Assembly (NCBI GenBank): GCA_943788815.1
Contig: CALSRS010000001.1
Location: 1,088,069 to 1,152,068, forward strand
From: an uncultured Gammaproteobacteria bacterium
GTDB lineage: Bacteria; Pseudomonadota; Gammaproteobacteria; Eutrophobiales; Eutrophobiaceae
Direction: 5' to 3'
Length of the DNA stretch: 64,000 nt
A model generated the notes under the pieces. The model saw nothing but the letters and a program-made list of their open reading frames with translations. It was not told the DNA's origin and did not search any database. A program made the position numbers and the translations under genes. Shown piece after piece: positions 36,783 to 46,355 of this stretch (position 1 is the first letter of the stretch; each line of letters opens with the position of its first letter).

Positions 36783-37226
36783 TTAAATGAGGTGTGGGCC
36801 AGGTGGTGCCCTTGGGGGGTGATTTTTAAGATAGGTAACTGACTTGATGTTTTCTGTATACGCAGTTGCAGTATTTCCTGCGTTAACAATCAATAACTGC
36901 TCAGAAGTAAATATATAATTACTGATAAAACTAGCATTACCCGTCCATAAACCACAGGTTGCAGTAAAATGGTCCCCTTCTGAATTTTCGGGATGATCAT
37001 TTTTATTATTTTCATGATCATGCTCATGTTCATGATCCTCAACCTGATCCAGTGCATAGATATTATTAAGGCCAGGACACCAGACAACACCGAAAGAAAA
37101 TTCACCATTCTCATCAACATTGGCAAATTCATAACCCGGGGCAACAAGTGAACGGAGTATGACCGACACAAAAAGCAGCAAGGGCAATACTTGCTTGAAA
37201 GATTTTCTAATTCGCTTAATCGTCAT
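36783..37226 (-). CDS. DUF2946-like exported protein
   Basis: 147 residues, ATG at 37226. An N-terminal membrane or signal segment (about 12-32) is followed by RSLVAPGYEFANVDENGEF, a WCPG block, a His/Glu/Asp-rich linker (EDHEHEHDHENNKNDH) near 64-80, a TATCGLW block and the tail HPPRAPPGP. The tail and the first block match the DUF2946 pattern, found beside copper TonB receptors and copper-handling genes. The His-rich linker would suit metal binding. It probably forms an operon with the receptor. Confidence 0.7.
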   Translation of the reverse strand: MTIKRIRKSFKQVLPLLLFVSVILRSLVAPGYEFANVDENGEFSFGVVWCPGLNNIYALDQVEDHEHEHDHENNKNDHPENSEGDHFTATCGLWTGNASFISNYIFTSEQLLIVNAGNTATAYTENIKSVTYLKNHPPRAPPGPHLI

Positions 37227-37340
37227 TTCAATAACTACCTGGTAACAGTTTTATTATAATGCCAACTGAATACCAAATCGTGCATAAAAATAGTAAGATT
37301 TGATTATGTATCAATAACTTGATCTATCTCATATGTCGAG

Positions 37341-38327
37341 TCAGTCATTAATCTGAAGATTTAATCTTTCTTTCGCCTTTTGTTGGTAAGTAGTGTCTGC
37401 ATATTTTTCCATGGGAGAAATTTCGTTAACTATTCCTTTTTCAAGTAACAACTGAGAAATTTGACTATAACCATCAGAACTCAGCGTGCCAAACCGAACC
37501 AGACCGTGCTTTACGAATGCTTCATAAGCACCATCGAGTATATTTCTTTCATGGCCACCAATATTAACGGCTATATTCATTGCCTCGTCACGATTCGATT
37601 CATCTAGCAACCATTCAGTGGCACGGATATATGCCATCAGATATTTCACCAGGACATCACGATTCAATTCTCCCCAGTCCCTGCGGGTAGCAATTGAAGA
37701 CGCAGGGAATTGGGGATAATGCTCTGAAAGACTGGTCAACCTTGTATAACCCTCCGCTTCAGCTTCAATACTTGCAGGTGGGTTCATATAGGTCACATCA
37801 GCCTTGCCTGCTCTTAGAACTTGCATGCGCATGGCTGGACCACCAGAGTTTGCAATTACCTTGTAATCACCTGGATTGACCCCATTAGCACGCAGGACCT
37901 TATCAAACATAAGCCAATAACTGACATTCAAGTTTGCCAGTGCAAAAGTTTTATCCTTGAGGTCATTAAAAGATTTGATACCAGGCCCGACAAGTAAATC
38001 ATTGGTAGCTCGGGTAATGGTATGCACCACGACAAAGTTGTCTCCCCTTTCAATTGCCCTGACGATATGATCTGCTGCCTGATGCCCCAGGTCGAGTTCA
38101 GCATTTCTCAATTTTTCAAGTTGGGCTGTCGCGTCCCCTGTCAGTATCAGCTCTACATTAATACCTTGTTCTGCGAAATACCCCTTGTCTTCGGCCACCC
38201 ACATTGGCCATTTGTTGACGGATTCGCTGATGACACCGACACGTAAATCGACAGCACCTGATGCGCTAGTCACTACGAGGAAAAGGATTAAAACTAAATA
38301 TCTGCAATCACGATCGGGGAATGACAT
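37341..38327 (-). CDS. NMT1/SsuA-like periplasmic solute-binding protein, paralogue 1
   Basis: 328 residues, ATG at 38327. Signal peptide about 1-24 (TSASGAVDL). The NMT1-like fold is shown by LRVGVISESVNKWPMWVAEDKGYFAEQGINVEL, LKDKTFALANLNVSYWLMFDKVL and TYMNPPASIEAEAEGY. Such proteins bind thiamine precursors, sulfonates, taurine or aromatic compounds for ABC import. No ABC permease or ATPase of this class lies nearby, so it is an orphan. A close paralogue starts 17 bp upstream. Confidence 0.87.
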   Translation of the reverse strand: MSFPDRDCRYLVLILFLVVTSASGAVDLRVGVISESVNKWPMWVAEDKGYFAEQGINVELILTGDATAQLEKLRNAELDLGHQAADHIVRAIERGDNFVVVHTITRATNDLLVGPGIKSFNDLKDKTFALANLNVSYWLMFDKVLRANGVNPGDYKVIANSGGPAMRMQVLRAGKADVTYMNPPASIEAEAEGYTRLTSLSEHYPQFPASSIATRRDWGELNRDVLVKYLMAYIRATEWLLDESNRDEAMNIAVNIGGHERNILDGAYEAFVKHGLVRFGTLSSDGYSQISQLLLEKGIVNEISPMEKYADTTYQQKAKERLNLQIND

Positions 38328-38344
38328 GATTACATTCCTGATTA

Positions 38345-39301
38345 TTATTGCCGGGCTGCCTGTTGATAGGAAGGATCTGCGTATTTTTCCATACCTTCAT
38401 ATTTATCAATAACATCACCCTCAATCAGTGTTTCACCTACCAACTGTAAGCCTTCTCGACTTAATGTCCCATATCTGACTAATCCATATTTCAAGAATGT
38501 ATCATAGCTACCGGGCAAGGTTTCTCGGTCATGTCCAACATTTTCTGCAATGTCTATTGCTTCCGCACGATTCGCTGGATCTCTTAACCATTCACTGGCA
38601 CGAATGTAACCACGAAGATAGGCAATAACCTTGTCACGGTTTGCCTCCATCCACTGTTTCCTGCCACCGATAGATGAGGCGGGAAATTCTGGATAGTGTT
38701 CAGACAAGTTAGTAAAACGTGTAAATCCATCCAGTTCCGCCCTTATACTGGCTGGTGCATTCATATAGGTAAATTGCGCTACATTGTCCCTGACTTTTTT
38801 CATTCTGTTTCGAGGACCACCTGATTCTGGAGATAATTGATAGTCACCCGTATTCAGTCCATATTTTTGCAGGACTTTTTTAAACAATAACCAATAACCA
38901 GTCTGCAGGTTATCCAATGCAATGGTTTTACCTCGCAAGTCCTCATAACTATTAAATTCAGGTCGTACGATAAGATCATTAGCACCTCGTGTGATGGTAT
39001 GAATAATCACATAATCCTTTCCGTCCTCAATCTCACGGACAAAATGGTCAGCAGCCTGGTGAAATATTTCCAGTTCTTCGGCATCAACCATATCCAACTG
39101 ATGTTCAGACTCTCCGGTAACAATTGTTTGAACATCTAGACCTTCATCAACAAAGAAATTTTTATCCTGGGCGATCCATAAAGGCCAGTTGTTAATTGAC
39201 TGACTGATCGTACCTACACGAATTGTCTGGGCAAGGAGGAGAGGTGACGTTAATGAAGAAAATAAAACTACAAAGATAAGCAGGTAAGAATTAATTTTCA
39301 T
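38345..39301 (-). CDS. NMT1/SsuA-like periplasmic solute-binding protein, paralogue 2
   Basis: 318 residues from the ATG at 39301, which has GGAGG eight bases upstream. A TTG at 39307 is less likely. Signal peptide about 1-24. It shares with the next gene RVGTISQSINNWPLWIAQDKNFF, GNHE-type FHQAADHFVREI, LRGKTIALDNLQTGYWLLFKKVL and the C-terminal MEKYADPSYQQ, so they are tandem duplicates. It lies downstream of ankyrin copy 2 but is separated from it by a terminator. Confidence 0.87.
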   Translation of the reverse strand: MKINSYLLIFVVLFSSLTSPLLLAQTIRVGTISQSINNWPLWIAQDKNFFVDEGLDVQTIVTGESEHQLDMVDAEELEIFHQAADHFVREIEDGKDYVIIHTITRGANDLIVRPEFNSYEDLRGKTIALDNLQTGYWLLFKKVLQKYGLNTGDYQLSPESGGPRNRMKKVRDNVAQFTYMNAPASIRAELDGFTRFTNLSEHYPEFPASSIGGRKQWMEANRDKVIAYLRGYIRASEWLRDPANRAEAIDIAENVGHDRETLPGSYDTFLKYGLVRYGTLSREGLQLVGETLIEGDVIDKYEGMEKYADPSYQQAARQ

Positions 39302-39333
39302 GAACAACCTCCGGTAGTCATACTTAAATAAAA

Positions 39334-39381
39334 TGCCACAGTGATAAAAGAGTATAAAAATACTCTGCGATCACTGTGGCA
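39334..39381 (-). terminator. Rho-independent terminator after cassette 2
   Basis: TGCCACAGTGAT and ATCACTGTGGCA form a perfect 12-bp outer stem, with an inner AGAGTAT/ATACTCT stem. On the minus strand it is followed by TTTTATTT, so it ends the cassette 2 transcript before the solute-binding protein genes. Confidence 0.82.
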
Positions 39382-39398
39382 ATGAATGTTAATTCTTA

Positions 39399-40910
39399 TT
39401 ACTGACCTGGCGGCGGCGGCGCGTTGGAATCCATCGCGTCCCGACTAGTTGTATTTGCTCCGAGTTCTTCGAGCAGCTTCGCCGTACTCTCGTGATAACC
39501 ATATAATCCGCGGTATCGAAGTACAGGACTGATACCAGATGCCATACTCCATGGAGTTTCTCCATAGTTGTCTGTCACATCTATATCAGCACCTTTTTCC
39601 GCAAGGTACTTTACAACCAGGTCGTTACCGGTAAAGGCAGCCATGTGCATGGCCGTCTGGCCTTCTTCATTCTTCGCATTAATGTTGATACCCATCTCAA
39701 TAACGGTTTTAACTGCATTGTATGCGAGTTCGATATCTTTATCTTTGGCCTCATTTCCTCCCTTAAATGCACACGCACCGGTACAAGCTGCACGGGCTGC
39801 GGCCATTAAGGAGTTGATACCACCCTTGGCAACAATTCCCTGATCTGCTTCATATGAATTTAGTAATTCCATCAACTTTGTGTCTGCAGATATGGATGCG
39901 AGCAGAAATGGCGTGGCCCCTACCATATCAAATGGACTTCCGTCTGGCCCTAGACGCTTACCCTTCTTAATTTGCAAGTTCGGGTCTGCGCCTGCTTCCA
40001 GAAGTGCATGGGCAAGATTATGCAGGTTATCCGGGAGTTGTCTGTATACGGGGTCGTAACGCACACCATTAAGTGCAGCAATCCCATTCGCTATGGAATG
40101 GTGCAAGGCTGAAATTCCATTCTCATCTGTAGCGTCGGGGTCTGCACCCGCTTTCAGCAAATACACCCCAAGATCCTCATGTCCGCCGGCAGCAGCAATG
40201 ACCAGGGCCGTTCCATGTACCGATGTCTTCTCATTCGGATCTGCACCGGCATCTATAATCGCCTGTGCAGAAATCACATCACCAGAACGAGCAGCGAATA
40301 ACAGCGGTGTAAAACCTAAGATAGATTTGGCTGCTATGTCAGCACCATATTCCACTAATAGCTGGCTGATTTCACCGTGACCTTCTGCCGCAGCCCACAT
40401 CAAGGCTGTTTGATTTTTCTTTTTTTCAGATAAGTTAGGATTTGCGCCCTTTGCCAGTAATGCAGCGACGGCTTCAGTGGCTCCTGTTTTTGAACAATTC
40501 ATCAATACGGATTCACCACTCCATAAAACTGAATTGGGGTTTGCGCCTGCCACCAGTAAATTCTTGACCAACTCATTATTGCGATTGGTACACGCAATGT
40601 ACAAAGGCGTAACACCATAATCATTGGCAGCATCAACATTAGCATCTGCAAAGAGTAACTGCTGCGTAATCTCCACGTCATCACGATGTACCGCCCAATG
40701 CAATGCCGTGGTGCCGTCTGCTTCTGAAGCACTTACATTTGATGACTCACTGATTAATCTGGCAACAGATTCCGAATCTCCTCTTTTAACTGCCTTGATT
40801 AATTGATGTTCTCCAGCAGCAAATACAATTGAAGAGAACATACATAATAAAATGCAGCGACTGAGAAACAGTTTTGAATGGTATTTATAAGAAACGTTAA
40901 AAAACATCAT
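39399..40910 (-). CDS. exported ankyrin-repeat protein, cassette copy 2
   Basis: 503 residues from the ATG at 40910, chosen because GAGG lies eight bases upstream. An ATG at 40931 overlapping the DUF1552 stop is possible. Signal peptide ends near SSIVFAAGEH. About ten ankyrin repeats follow (DGTTALHWAVHRDDVEIT, YGVTPLYIACTNRNNELV, to YGETPWSMASGISPVLRYRG). The insertion ARAACTGACAFKGGNEAK (paired Cys) is shared by copies 2-4. The C-terminus ends APPPPGQ. Third gene of cassette 2. Confidence 0.92.
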   Translation of the reverse strand: MMFFNVSYKYHSKLFLSRCILLCMFSSIVFAAGEHQLIKAVKRGDSESVARLISESSNVSASEADGTTALHWAVHRDDVEITQQLLFADANVDAANDYGVTPLYIACTNRNNELVKNLLVAGANPNSVLWSGESVLMNCSKTGATEAVAALLAKGANPNLSEKKKNQTALMWAAAEGHGEISQLLVEYGADIAAKSILGFTPLLFAARSGDVISAQAIIDAGADPNEKTSVHGTALVIAAAGGHEDLGVYLLKAGADPDATDENGISALHHSIANGIAALNGVRYDPVYRQLPDNLHNLAHALLEAGADPNLQIKKGKRLGPDGSPFDMVGATPFLLASISADTKLMELLNSYEADQGIVAKGGINSLMAAARAACTGACAFKGGNEAKDKDIELAYNAVKTVIEMGININAKNEEGQTAMHMAAFTGNDLVVKYLAEKGADIDVTDNYGETPWSMASGISPVLRYRGLYGYHESTAKLLEELGANTTSRDAMDSNAPPPPGQ

Positions 40911-40920
40911 GCTTATTACC

Positions 40921-42264
40921 TCATGAAACATTTAGCAGGTTAACCTTACCTGTACTGTCACCAAATTTACCTTCCTGAATACCCAGTTTGTCCATGATGG
41001 TCAGGTAAAGATTCGATATTGGTGTCTCATTCGGATAAACAAGATGCTTACCCCCTTGCAACTGCCCGGAACCACCACCTAGCAATGCAACTGGAAGATT
41101 TTGTAATAGATGTTCATTCCCATCACTCATGGAACTACCGTACATGACGATCATGTTATCCAGAAGGTTCCCTTCTATGTCCTGGGTAGCACGTAATTTC
41201 TCCAGGTAATAAGTGAATAATTGAGAATGATAAAGGTCAATCTTTGCAATTTTTTCAAGAAAAACGGGGTCATTCCTGTGATGTGATAGTGAATGATGAA
41301 CATCAGGTATTCCAATCTCCTGGTATGTCCTGTTACTTTGTTCCGGAGCCGTCATAAAGGTAATCATACGAGTCATATCGGTCTGGAATGCCAGAACCTG
41401 CAGGTCAAACATCAGTTTTAGGTGATCAGCAAATTCTGAAGGCACCCCTGACGGCCGATCAAACGAAGGGATTTCCCTTGAAGATTGTTTCTCGGCCAGC
41501 TGGATGCGTCGTTCTACATCTCTCATCCCGTCCATGTATTCATTGAGCCTTGATTTGTCTTCAACACCCACCTTATTCATGATTCGGTTTGTTGCATCGG
41601 CAATGGAATCCAGAATACTCTGCTCCTTGTGAATACGAGTAAGTCTCAACGCAGGATCAGTACTGTTACTATCGCCAAACAATCGCTCAAACACTGCCCG
41701 AGGTCTATATTCGATCGGTAATGGTGTCGTCGGTGTACGCCAGCTTAGTGTCATCCTGTAAGCACAACTCCAGCCTTTCTCACAACTTCCTACTACATCA
41801 GTATTATGAAGTCCCAGTTCAAGTGAAGCCAATTGGGTTGATCTCCCTAGTTCCCGCGCAATAATCTGATCGATAGAAGTCCCAACATGCCCTTCACGTA
41901 ATGGGTGGACACCGGTGAGATAGACGCCGCCAGCTCTCTCATGGGGGGCTGATTCACCTTCTCCGGGCAGAGCATCACCTTCGGTATTATGCATACCACT
42001 TAGTACCAACATCTGGTCGCGGTAAGGCGCTAATGGTTCCATAGTCTTTGATAGCTTAAAATCTTTTCCTGAATCTTCAGGAGACCAGTTGTTCATGTTC
42101 ATTCCATTGGGAACATAGACAATGGAAAACCGTTTTGGCACTTCTGCCTTGTCTCCTGGTGCAGCAAGTGCTGGAAACATTGCATCAAGTACTGGCAGAG
42201 CCACGCTGGCACCTGCACCTCGTAAAAATGTACGGCGAGGTATGGATCGTTTAAATATCATCAT
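40921..42264 (-). CDS. Tat-exported DUF1552 (HXXSHH) protein, cassette copy 2
   Basis: 447 residues from the ATG at 42264 (MMIFKRSIPRRTFLRG). The longer frame to 42303 adds residues without a Tat layout, and 42264 reproduces the 14-bp overlap seen in the other cassettes. RR is at 9-10 of a Tat signal. HHSLSHH lies near 325, SDGNEHLLQNLP near 390, and YVPNGMNM, APHERAG and GGGSGQLQGG are conserved with the other copies. Confidence 0.94.
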   Translation of the reverse strand: MMIFKRSIPRRTFLRGAGASVALPVLDAMFPALAAPGDKAEVPKRFSIVYVPNGMNMNNWSPEDSGKDFKLSKTMEPLAPYRDQMLVLSGMHNTEGDALPGEGESAPHERAGGVYLTGVHPLREGHVGTSIDQIIARELGRSTQLASLELGLHNTDVVGSCEKGWSCAYRMTLSWRTPTTPLPIEYRPRAVFERLFGDSNSTDPALRLTRIHKEQSILDSIADATNRIMNKVGVEDKSRLNEYMDGMRDVERRIQLAEKQSSREIPSFDRPSGVPSEFADHLKLMFDLQVLAFQTDMTRMITFMTAPEQSNRTYQEIGIPDVHHSLSHHRNDPVFLEKIAKIDLYHSQLFTYYLEKLRATQDIEGNLLDNMIVMYGSSMSDGNEHLLQNLPVALLGGGSGQLQGGKHLVYPNETPISNLYLTIMDKLGIQEGKFGDSTGKVNLLNVS

Positions 42265-44659
42265 GGCCAGGGGCCCTCCTCTTCTGAAATGGTGTGCTAT
42301 CAATGATCGCCAGGATCATTGATGAAAGTTTGAAATCATTTTCTGCAGATTTGTTCATAATAGAACGCATTACCGGGGCATCGCGATAATCCACGCCTCT
42401 ACCCAATGCGTAGGTCATTAATTTTTCAATGGCCGTCAAGAGAAAATCTTCCTTTCTCTTCTCTATCAGGACTTCTCTCAACTCTGCCAATCCATTAAAC
42501 GGCGTACCATCAGGCAGTGTACCCGTAGAATCTATGGAGGAGTCAGATGCCGCATCGACAGTTCTCCACTTACCAATTGCATCATAATTTTCAAGTGCAA
42601 AACCAAGAGGGTCCATTACTTTATGACAACTTGCACATACAGGGTTGGCTCGATGTTGTTCCATTTGCTGACGCATATTCAGAACTTTACCTGCGTCATT
42701 AGTATTACGTAACGCGGGGATATTGGCTGGTGGTGGCGGCGGCGGTGCTCCAAGAATATTCTCCAGGATCCATTTGCCTCTTATAGTCGGTGCAGTCCGG
42801 TTTGGATAAGAAGTCACTGTAAGAATACTACCCTGGCCTAACAAGCCTCCTCTGCTTGGATCCGGCAGAGTTACTTTTCTGAAGTGACTTCCATAGACAT
42901 TGGGAATACCGTAATGCCTCGCCAGCCTTTCGTTAATGAATGTGTAATCGGCATCAATCAATTCCATCATTGATCTATCGTTCCGAAAAATGTAATCAAA
43001 AAAGTATTCTGTCTCATTTTGAAAAGCCTGCCTGAGGTTATCTTCAAAATAGGGAAACAGATCAGTATTTGGTGAGGCAACGTTTAATCTTCCCAGGTGC
43101 AACCATTGTGAAGCAAAACTACTAATGATCGCTTCTGATCTGGGATTAGATAACATACGTTGAACTTGCTGCCTTAGTACCGCAGGTTGCGAAAGCCTGC
43201 CAGACTCCGCCAGAGACAATAACTCATCATCAGGAATAGAACGCCACAGGAAAAATGATAATTCGCTGGCAAGTTCCAGATCCGAGATATTAAATATCTC
43301 GCCAGGTTTTACATCATCTGGGCGTTCTACTATAAGAAATAAAAATTCAGGCCCTGCAAGCATACGTTCAATGGCTATACCTATCCCTTCTTCAAAACTG
43401 ACGGATTTCCCCTGATGATAAAAGGACATTAAATCGCGGATCTCCTGGTCAGTCGGTGGCCGACGATATGCCCTGTGTGCCAGATTAGATAATATTTTTC
43501 TGGCGCAGCCTTCATCATTATTATTTCTCGGCTCGCAAATCAGGACTTTATCCCTGCTTGCAGTCCGGCCAATTCCTTTTGCATTATAGGGACCACCAAT
43601 GGCCACAGTATGAACAGCGGGCACACCACCCTTGTATTGTGCATAGTCATAGAGTGTATGAAGTGGGTATTCAGGTTCTTCCGGGACTGTCGATTCTTTC
43701 AACAAGGTTACCGTTAACTTGTGCATGCCTGCCTTGGATGTAAAACGTGCCTCCAGGGCATTATCAGCTGTTCTCTCATAGTGCTCCTGCGCAACATCAC
43801 CGGATGTGCCTGATGAAAATATCCCAGCTGACTGACCATGTTTTTCACCACCAATAGTGATCAACTTAATTCTTTCGTCATCAAGGCGTATATCAAATTG
43901 ATAAGGTTCGGTTAATCCTCTAATGTATTCCCTTGAGTTTCGCTGCAGTTTAATCTGTACTACGTACTCACCCTCCATGGGAAAATAATGATTGACCGAT
44001 GTGCCACCCATAGAACCAAATGGCATGTCTTCCCCCATGCGGTCATCCTGCATCAAATAGCCGGAGACAGTATAGATATCAAAAACTGGTTGCATCTCAG
44101 GTTCACCGAGTGCACGTTTCCTGACTTTCCTGGCTGCTGAAATGTATTGCTCTGCCAGTAATGGTGACAGTGTCAAAACCTCACCGATATTATCAAACCC
44201 ATACATGGTGTCATCAGAAGGCAAGATAGTGTCATCAGAGATCTCAACTGCAAGCAAGTCACGGACAGAATTTATATATTCCGTTTTATTTAACCGACGA
44301 ATCGACGGACCACCTGGTCTTGGATTAGTCATCGCCACATGATCAAGCGATGACTCAATATAGTTTGCTACATTGTCGTAAGTAGTAGCATCCGGTCTTG
44401 GCATGCCTGAAGGTGGCATGGACCTGGCCTTAAGTTTGCGAAGAACTTTTTCCCAGACTTCTGCATCCTCATCGATCTTGCCAGTATCTACTCCCTGGAG
44501 TGAGAGCCCTGCAGTTCGCAATGCATCATTATGGCAGCCTACACAATATTGATTGATGGTGGCCTGATGAGCAGCACTCTCAATAGTTTGTTGAGCTCTG
44601 AGACCCATACTCAGCAAAAAACAAAATGATATTAGGACAATCCTTGGAAATAAGGCCAT
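42251..44659 (-). CDS. exported di-haem PSD/DUF1592 protein, cassette copy 2
   Basis: 802 residues, ATG at 44659 with GGGAG six bases upstream. Signal peptide about 1-22. First haem motif CVGCH at 39-43, second CASCH near 675. The PSD3-PSD5-PSD4-PSCyt3-PSD2 order and the PPPPPP hinge are as in copy 1. A possible promoter and a conserved element lie 46 bp upstream. It ends HDDI-stop, which contains the start of the DUF1552 gene. Confidence 0.94.
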   Translation of the reverse strand: MALFPRIVLISFCFLLSMGLRAQQTIESAAHQATINQYCVGCHNDALRTAGLSLQGVDTGKIDEDAEVWEKVLRKLKARSMPPSGMPRPDATTYDNVANYIESSLDHVAMTNPRPGGPSIRRLNKTEYINSVRDLLAVEISDDTILPSDDTMYGFDNIGEVLTLSPLLAEQYISAARKVRKRALGEPEMQPVFDIYTVSGYLMQDDRMGEDMPFGSMGGTSVNHYFPMEGEYVVQIKLQRNSREYIRGLTEPYQFDIRLDDERIKLITIGGEKHGQSAGIFSSGTSGDVAQEHYERTADNALEARFTSKAGMHKLTVTLLKESTVPEEPEYPLHTLYDYAQYKGGVPAVHTVAIGGPYNAKGIGRTASRDKVLICEPRNNNDEGCARKILSNLAHRAYRRPPTDQEIRDLMSFYHQGKSVSFEEGIGIAIERMLAGPEFLFLIVERPDDVKPGEIFNISDLELASELSFFLWRSIPDDELLSLAESGRLSQPAVLRQQVQRMLSNPRSEAIISSFASQWLHLGRLNVASPNTDLFPYFEDNLRQAFQNETEYFFDYIFRNDRSMMELIDADYTFINERLARHYGIPNVYGSHFRKVTLPDPSRGGLLGQGSILTVTSYPNRTAPTIRGKWILENILGAPPPPPPANIPALRNTNDAGKVLNMRQQMEQHRANPVCASCHKVMDPLGFALENYDAIGKWRTVDAASDSSIDSTGTLPDGTPFNGLAELREVLIEKRKEDFLLTAIEKLMTYALGRGVDYRDAPVMRSIMNKSAENDFKLSSMILAIIDSTPFQKRRAPGHDDI

Positions 44660-44704
44660 TAAAAACTCCCAGGTAACAATAATTTAAAAAATTTATATTT
44701 AAAC

Positions 44705-44763
44705 AAGTATATCGACTTTGATTTGAAATATTAACTGGATCTCCCCGTAAATTAAGGAAAATT
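44705..44763 (-). promoter_or_regulatory. conserved upstream element of cassette 2 with -10-like box
   Basis: AAGTATATCGACTTTGAT followed by TG-AATATTAACTG (44705-44738) is 31 of 33 identical to the element at 50144, and both begin 46-47 bp before the DUF1592 start. On the minus strand it contains TATACT. A second shared block, TAAATTAAGGAAAATT, ends at 44763. Confidence 0.6.
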
Positions 44764-44798
44764 TCTGATAAATAAACCTTCGGAATCAGGGATTAACG

Positions 44799-44812
44799 AG
44801 AATCACTCTCAG
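44799..44812. promoter_or_regulatory. palindrome upstream of cassette 2, possible operator
   Basis: GAGAATCACTCTCA is an inverted repeat 140 bp upstream of the DUF1592 start. The counterpart TGAGAATGAGTCTCA lies 133 bp upstream of copy 3. It could be a regulator site, or a weak structure at the end of the preceding ankyrin gene. Confidence 0.35.
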
Positions 44813-44853
44813 TAGAGGTAATAACGGATAAAAATGCTCAAGAATTTGGAGTA

Positions 44854-46335
44854 TTAGCGAGGCGTTATTGCATCCATTTCTTCTATACTGATAGGGCTAG
44901 CACCAAGCTTTTCCAGCAGTTCGACGGTACTGTCATGTCTACCATAAAGACCACGTCGCCTTAATACGGGGCTAATCCCTGAAGCCATAGTCCAGGGGGT
45001 TTCTCCGAATTTATCAGCAACAGTCACGCTAGCACCTTTATCGGCCAAATACTGGACAACTTCATCAGCACCGGTAAATGCCGCCATGTGCATTGCAGTT
45101 TGGCCATCCTTGTTTGTAGCGTTGAGATCAACACCCAATTCCACGGCCGCCTTAGCGGCATGGAAAGAATTAATGATGCTCTGTTTATCCGGGACATTCG
45201 CATTCTTATAGGCGCATGAGCCTATGCAAGCCACCCTGGCCGCTGCCATAAGGGGAGTAATCCCCCCATCAGAGTTCAAACCAGGATCTGCCTCATATTC
45301 AGCCAATAGATGCATAAGATCTACATCAACTGAAAAAGCGGCAAGCATAAAAGGCGTCGCTTTGGTCATTTTTAATGGTCCAACATCAGGACCGAGCATA
45401 TTATTTTTTGCTATCTGCACATTGGGATCTGCGCCGGCTTGCAAGAGTGCCTTTGTTAAATTATGCATATTTTGGGGACGAACACGATACGCAGGATCAT
45501 ATCGGATGCCGTTAACGACTGACATTCCACGCCGGATTGAATAGTGTAATGGTGTAATCCCATATTCATCCATTGAGTTTATATCGGCACCACGCTCCAA
45601 TAAATATAGGGATAAGGCTTCATGACCACCTGCCGCCGCAATCACCAGTGAGTTACCATATTTGTCTGTCGCCTCATTGGGATCAGCACCTGCATCCAGT
45701 AAAACACGAGTCGTTTCCACATCACCTGAACGTGCAGCAAACAACAATGGGGTGAAACCATTTTTTGTCTTTTTACTAATGTCAGCACCATGTTCGATCA
45801 GGGATTTTACAATATTTGAATTACCTTCCGTAGCAGCCCACATCAATGCTGTTTGGCCATTTCTATTCTCATGGACATCAATCTTCGCACCGCTTTTAAG
45901 CAGTTGCAGTACGGCATTATCTGCGCCTCGCCTGGCACAATTCATTAAGACAGTTTCACCTGTCCACAAGGTGGCACTGGCATCAGCCCCCGCTTTTAAT
46001 AGCAACTCAATCATGCCTGGGCTTTTATTGGTACAGGCAAGATAGGCAGGGGTGACACCATAATCATTTGCAAGATTTGTATCAGCACCAGCATTAATAA
46101 GTAGATTGGCTATCTCGACTTCATCCCAATGGGCGGCCCATTGCAATGCAGTCGTCCCATCCATTTCAGATTGATTTACATCTGCCTTTTGTTTCAGCAC
46201 GGCACGAACGCCTGTAATATCACGATCCTTAACCGCCTCTATGAGCTGATATTCTTCACTGGCAAGGAGTGATTGCGATACCAGTAAAACACCAAACGCA
46301 AGATAAGCTAAATTCCAATTCATAGACATTCCCAC
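44854..46335 (-). CDS. exported ankyrin-repeat protein, cassette copy 3
   Basis: 493 residues, ATG at 46335 (another ATG three codons in). Signal peptide ends near SQSLLASEEY. About ten ankyrin repeats, including DGTTALQWAAHWDEVEIA, NGFTPLLFAARSGDVETTRVLLDAG and FGETPWTMASGISPVLRRRG. The paired-Cys insertion is ARVACIGSCAYKNAN. It lacks the PPPPGQ tail of copies 2 and 4 and ends MDAITPR. Third gene of cassette 3, 20 bp after DUF1552. Confidence 0.92.
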   Translation of the reverse strand: MGMSMNWNLAYLAFGVLLVSQSLLASEEYQLIEAVKDRDITGVRAVLKQKADVNQSEMDGTTALQWAAHWDEVEIANLLINAGADTNLANDYGVTPAYLACTNKSPGMIELLLKAGADASATLWTGETVLMNCARRGADNAVLQLLKSGAKIDVHENRNGQTALMWAATEGNSNIVKSLIEHGADISKKTKNGFTPLLFAARSGDVETTRVLLDAGADPNEATDKYGNSLVIAAAGGHEALSLYLLERGADINSMDEYGITPLHYSIRRGMSVVNGIRYDPAYRVRPQNMHNLTKALLQAGADPNVQIAKNNMLGPDVGPLKMTKATPFMLAAFSVDVDLMHLLAEYEADPGLNSDGGITPLMAAARVACIGSCAYKNANVPDKQSIINSFHAAKAAVELGVDLNATNKDGQTAMHMAAFTGADEVVQYLADKGASVTVADKFGETPWTMASGISPVLRRRGLYGRHDSTVELLEKLGASPISIEEMDAITPR

Positions 46336-46355
46336 ACAGGTTTCCTCATTACAGT

